A DNA stretch of 64,000 nucleotides from Amoebidium appalachense (Eukaryota; Ichthyosporea). The stretch covers positions 1,860,001 through 1,924,000 of the forward strand of contig CAVNZM010000018.1 of the NCBI GenBank assembly GCA_963693365.1. The letters run 5' to 3'. Positions 63,905 through 64,000 of this stretch are shown one piece after another. Numbering within the stretch: position 1 is the first letter of the stretch; each line of letters starts with the position of its first letter. Below the pieces are notes generated by a model. It was not told the DNA's origin. It did not search any database and saw only the letters and a list, made by a program, of their open reading frames with translations. Position numbers and translations under genes: made by a program.

Positions 63905-64000
63905 CGCGCGTGCAATCGTGCGCAGGATGTATATGGTGGGCACACATGCCATTAGGGACCGTATGTTAGCACGAGTTTATGAGAACATGTCGTCTTAGAG

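Overview
The window looks like nuclear DNA of a eukaryote with spliced genes. The gene content fits an animal or a close unicellular relative (Holozoa): an F-box plus Sec7 protein, a MAP-kinase phosphatase with a rhodanese-like domain, a claudin/PMP22-like four-pass membrane protein, and a CCCH zinc-finger protein with Arg/Asp and Gln/Ala repeats. I cannot name the species. Exons are short (22-615 nt), introns run from about 0.1 to 2.8 kb with GT-AG ends, and almost everything else is simple-sequence DNA: (CA/TG)n, (CT/GA)n, C or G runs up to about 59 nt, and composites of these.

Layout. 1.1-5.4 kb: minus-strand F-box/Sec7 gene, cut at the left edge. 5.4-12.2 kb: no recognised gene, with a 5'-truncated LINE at 7976-8598. 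12.2-25.66 kb: plus-strand RNA-binding-type zinc-finger gene, 13 exons. 25.66-31.85 kb: no clear gene. 31.85-35.77 kb: minus-strand phosphatase gene, 4 exons. 36.98-41.82 kb: a full-length two-ORF LINE retrotransposon flanked by a 10-bp target duplication. 44.72-51.23 kb: minus-strand gene for a modular repeat protein that I do not recognise, with a likely alternative mini-exon. 55.15-58.43 kb: minus-strand claudin-like gene, 5 exons. 61.66-63.60 kb: two related minus-strand terminal exons, each with a lesion.

The protein genes look like unrelated housekeeping or signalling genes; nothing suggests an operon or co-regulated pathway. I built exon chains by matching splice sites and codon phase across exons. 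For the F-box/Sec7, phosphatase, modular and claudin-like genes every phase closes. In the zinc-finger gene several joins fail by one base, most of them at C or G runs. The two LINE copies share a 3' end and have clean target duplications, so this LINE family was recently mobile.
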